14,372 nucleotides of DNA, taken from assembly GCA_031553195.1 (NCBI GenBank), contig JAVBLV010000038.1:1-14372 (forward strand), read 5' to 3'. The notes beneath the pieces were generated by a model. It worked only from the letters and a program-made list of their open reading frames with translations, made no database searches and was not told where the DNA came from. Positions 12,197-14,372 of this stretch are shown piece by piece. The stretch is from JAVBLV01 sp031553195 (GTDB taxonomy: Bacteria > Bacteroidota > Bacteroidia > Bacteroidales > P3). Numbering within the stretch: the first letter of the stretch is position 1; every line of letters begins with the position of its first letter. A program made the translations under genes and the position numbers.

Positions 12197-14231
12197 TTGT
12201 TGTGTTTTTTTGTTTGCCCATTTCTTGCCAAAACAAGTGGAAATGTCGAGTAATACGTCTGTCTGTTTCTTGGTAATCTTCCTTTCCTGATCTTCCCTCT
12301 GCTACTTTAATTTCATTTACTTTTGCCGAAACTAAATTCAACATTTCAAAATCAGTAAGGCATCCATGTCTTAATAAATTACAATTAGCATCTGAATCCT
12401 TTCCATTATGTGTATTTATGTCCGCCAAATTCCATTTGCGAATTCCATTTACAAAATGAAAAGCGTTCCAACGCAAGTGTTCATTTTCTGCTAAGATTTC
12501 CAAATTCTTATCATCATTTAAAACACTCCAATCCTCTTTTACAATTTTGTAAATATTTTGCACATTCAGAGCTACTGCACGACTGGAATTTTTCTTAAAA
12601 ATAGATTTTTCATTTGTCCAGCGTTTCTCGATTCCATCATTACCACTCCATTTATCATCTAAGGTCTCAATTTTTTTTACTTCATATTTCGAATACACAT
12701 AGTTTACCATTTTGGCTATTCTGTCCATGGTTTCGTTGACTACTACATCGTAAGTGTAGATTTCTTCTATATTGCCGAAAACAGTAATGGGCGAAGCTTC
12801 TTTAGGCTTGTAATTTTCCTTTTGGTAGTAATAGTTGAAATTTTCTTTGTCCTCCACGTATGCAAAAATAAGGTCTTGTAGTTCCTTATTGCTTTTTATT
12901 CCTTTTTCTTTGCATTGAAGTATTCGGGCAATTTTTGTAGCAATTTCCACATTCAGGCAATCATCGCCCAAGGCAATGATAATGCGGTTGTAATTCAAAA
13001 TATTTGCATCTATCCATTTGTAAAACAAATCACTACCTACTTCTTTTATTTCCTGAGGATTGAAATTCAAATTGTATTCTTCGATACATTCGTTGTATAA
13101 AACCGGATAATCGCCATATTTTGATTCAAAATCGTTATCAATAATAGTCGCAGAGAATTTGCTGCCTTTGAATTGAGCATCGCAGATACATTTTTTCAGC
13201 AATTCGTGTCCCCGCCAGCCAAAGCCTAACAGTAGCAAACGAAACTTACCATTTACCAATAAGTTGTCTGTGTCAATTTCGATTTCAGGTGAACTCAACA
13301 TAGGATAGTTTTCCACAAATTTACGCGCTGTTAAGTCGGATTGGTTGAAAAAGTGCAGTTCTACATTGGGTTTTGTTTCAAAAAAATTGTCGATACGCTC
13401 TTGCTCCGTGCGGATGTATAAATGAGTCTTAGAGCTGTTTTTCGTAGTTGATTCGGCAACTTTCAATGCCATGCGGACATTGAAATCCTGATCGTCTGTC
13501 AGGAAAAAGTGACGATGTCCTTTGGGTAACCTCTTTTTCAATATTTCAAAATCCCGATAAAGAACAATTGCGCCCATTTTATCCAATTTATCAAAAATCA
13601 ACTTTTCTTTGTCTTCATCATCATGTAATGATTTTGGCAATACAAAAATACATTGTTGGAAAACGCTCCCTTTATTCAATATATCTTTTGCCAATAATTT
13701 TCCTGCTTCGCCATAACCCCAAAAAATATTACGTTGTTTTTTGAGAATAAACGGATATCCACTACGATTCATCAAACGGCGGCCAAAAATAGAAATCGCT
13801 AACATGGCAAAAAAGAAATAAGCCAGTAGATGAACGGCTTGATAATGAGCTTGCGCTTCCAAATTACCTTCTACATAACTTCCGCGTGAGGGAAAAAATA
13901 CAGAGAGTGTATTGTTTATAGGGGCTAAAATCTTTACCCATGCTGTATTCGTGCAATCTGTTTTTATGTTTACTCCCTGATAAGTATAAACGCCAAATAA
14001 ATAAACAATACTGAAAGTAATGACAATCCATACTGTTTTTTTAACAAAATGATAAACAGTTGAAAGCAGCAACCATCCTCCTAACAGGATAATGCTCGCT
14101 TTAGCCAATAATTCAACTGGAAAATTGAATTGAGTAAGCCGGTTGCTTAAAAACCATAATCCGATAAGCAAACCTGTAACGATTATAAATCGAAGGATTC
14201 GGATAATAAGGCGGGTGCGTTTTATGGTCAT
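12189..14231 (-). CDS. Four-helix membrane protein with two TrkA-N/RCK-like Rossmann domains and a C-terminal RyR-like domain
   Basis: 680 residues. Hydrophobic helices lie at about 9-29, 43-60, 66-84 and 133-150, with a polar segment (about 86-130) between the third and fourth. Two Rossmann folds follow: the first with IFWGYGEAGKLLA (glycine motif 172-177), the second with LLLLGFGWRGHELL (336-341) and an acidic TIIDND at its second strand. Such tandem folds resemble TrkA-N/RCK nucleotide-binding domains of K+ channels and transporters. The TVGYG potassium filter is absent, so conduction is uncertain. Near the C-terminus, LAENEHLRWNAFHFVNGI (580-597) and HGCLTDFE (622-629) match a divergent RyR domain. 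I infer a membrane sensor or channel gated by a nucleotide. It is the first gene of the run and overlaps the RyR gene by 8 bp. Confidence 0.85.
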   Translation of the reverse strand: MTIKRTRLIIRILRFIIVTGLLIGLWFLSNRLTQFNFPVELLAKASIILLGGWLLLSTVYHFVKKTVWIVITFSIVYLFGVYTYQGVNIKTDCTNTAWVKILAPINNTLSVFFPSRGSYVEGNLEAQAHYQAVHLLAYFFFAMLAISIFGRRLMNRSGYPFILKKQRNIFWGYGEAGKLLAKDILNKGSVFQQCIFVLPKSLHDDEDKEKLIFDKLDKMGAIVLYRDFEILKKRLPKGHRHFFLTDDQDFNVRMALKVAESTTKNSSKTHLYIRTEQERIDNFFETKPNVELHFFNQSDLTARKFVENYPMLSSPEIEIDTDNLLVNGKFRLLLLGFGWRGHELLKKCICDAQFKGSKFSATIIDNDFESKYGDYPVLYNECIEEYNLNFNPQEIKEVGSDLFYKWIDANILNYNRIIIALGDDCLNVEIATKIARILQCKEKGIKSNKELQDLIFAYVEDKENFNYYYQKENYKPKEASPITVFGNIEEIYTYDVVVNETMDRIAKMVNYVYSKYEVKKIETLDDKWSGNDGIEKRWTNEKSIFKKNSSRAVALNVQNIYKIVKEDWSVLNDDKNLEILAENEHLRWNAFHFVNGIRKWNLADINTHNGKDSDANCNLLRHGCLTDFEMLNLVSAKVNEIKVAEGRSGKEDYQETDRRITRHFHLFWQEMGKQKNTTNE

Positions 14232-14273
14232 AGGGACTATCCAAAATATTGTGTAAACAGAAACTCTACAGGC

Positions 14274-14311
14274 AATCGTCTTTATAGGGGTTAACCCCTA
14301 TAAAGACGATT
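14274..14311. promoter_or_regulatory. 38-bp perfect palindrome upstream of the operon
   Basis: Nineteen bases (AATCGTCTTTATAGGGGTT) are followed directly by their exact reverse complement. It can form a long stem with a GGGG/CCCC top and lies 43 bp before the ATG at 14231. It is followed by TTTT only on the plus strand, so it is a better terminator for rightward than for leftward transcription. It may also be an operator or a leader hairpin, because a TATCTTTG -7 box lies directly next to it. Confidence 0.6.
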
Positions 14312-14313
14312 TT

Positions 14314-14321
14314 CAAAGATA
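14314..14321 (-). promoter_or_regulatory. Candidate -7 box (TATCTTTG) for the nine-gene operon
   Basis: On the minus strand TATCTTTG fits TAnnTTTG. A TTTG 14 bp upstream (14336-14339) is closer than the usual -33 spacing of about 19-21. If used, transcription would begin inside or just before the 38-bp palindrome, placing that palindrome at the 5' end of the leader. The evidence is limited to the motif and its position. Confidence 0.35.
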
Positions 14322-14372
14322 ATCAAAAATTGGTTCAAAATTTGTCCCCAATTCCAAATGGGTTGATACCAT

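Noticed and set aside
12189..14231. Potassium channel identity for the RCK-like membrane protein
   Set aside because: Two RCK-like domains suggest it, but the TVGYG-type selectivity filter is not present among the membrane helices, so I only call it a membrane sensor or possible channel.
14313..14372. C-terminal end of another minus-strand gene entering from the right edge
   Set aside because: An open frame of 19 codons ends in TGA here, but the other two minus frames are also open to nearby stops, and the stretch is too short to tell coding from chance.
1..14372. CRISPR array, tRNA, rRNA or transposase gene
   Set aside because: No regular direct-repeat and spacer series, no tRNA-like cloverleaf, no rRNA-like sequence and no DDE or tyrosine-recombinase motifs were seen on either strand.

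Overview
The window looks like Bacteroidota, probably the Bacteroidales. The signs are an AT-rich genome with few Shine-Dalgarno sites, -7 boxes of the TAnnTTTG type, a DUF6266 gene, WG-repeat and LysM envelope proteins, and an outer-membrane barrel with a signal peptide and a terminal phenylalanine. All genes I can support lie on the minus strand, so the biological order runs from the right end of the window to the left.

Right and centre (about 3399-14231): nine consecutive genes with overlaps or short gaps form what looks like one operon. Gaps are 8-bp overlap, 16, 14, 31, 17-bp overlap, 80, 15 and 43 bp. In order they are: a four-helix membrane protein with two Rossmann (TrkA-N/RCK-like) domains and a divergent C-terminal RyR-like domain; a stand-alone RyR-domain protein; a DUF4062-STAND ATPase with a C-terminal TPR-like tail, laid out like eukaryotic NPHP3/TEP1; a TPR-like protein with three C-terminal membrane helices; a 104-residue acidic soluble protein; a membrane M48 zinc metalloprotease; an outer-membrane beta-barrel with long Ser/Asn/Thr-rich loops; a membrane-anchored WG-repeat protein; and a LysM protein with a signal peptide and a C-terminal membrane helix. 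A 38-bp perfect palindrome sits just upstream of the first gene. I infer a sensing module (RCK/RyR), a switch (STAND ATPase) and membrane or proteolytic effectors linked to envelope proteins. This would fit a conflict or stress-signalling system, but the sequence alone does not prove function.

Left of the operon (1833-3293): an AlbA_2-type ATP-binding regulator gene interrupted twice by a short palindromic element. One copy is in frame and open; the other carries a TAA stop. A third copy lies in the intergenic region near 903-966. This resembles the protein-inserting palindromic elements known from Rickettsia.

Far left (1-1830): the start of a DUF6266 gene runs off the left edge. Between it and the broken regulator are about 1.6 kb without a believable gene. 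This stretch is richer in G and C, strongly G-biased on the plus strand, and packed with hairpins, inverted repeats, a possible G-quadruplex and a recurring GCGNAGC word.
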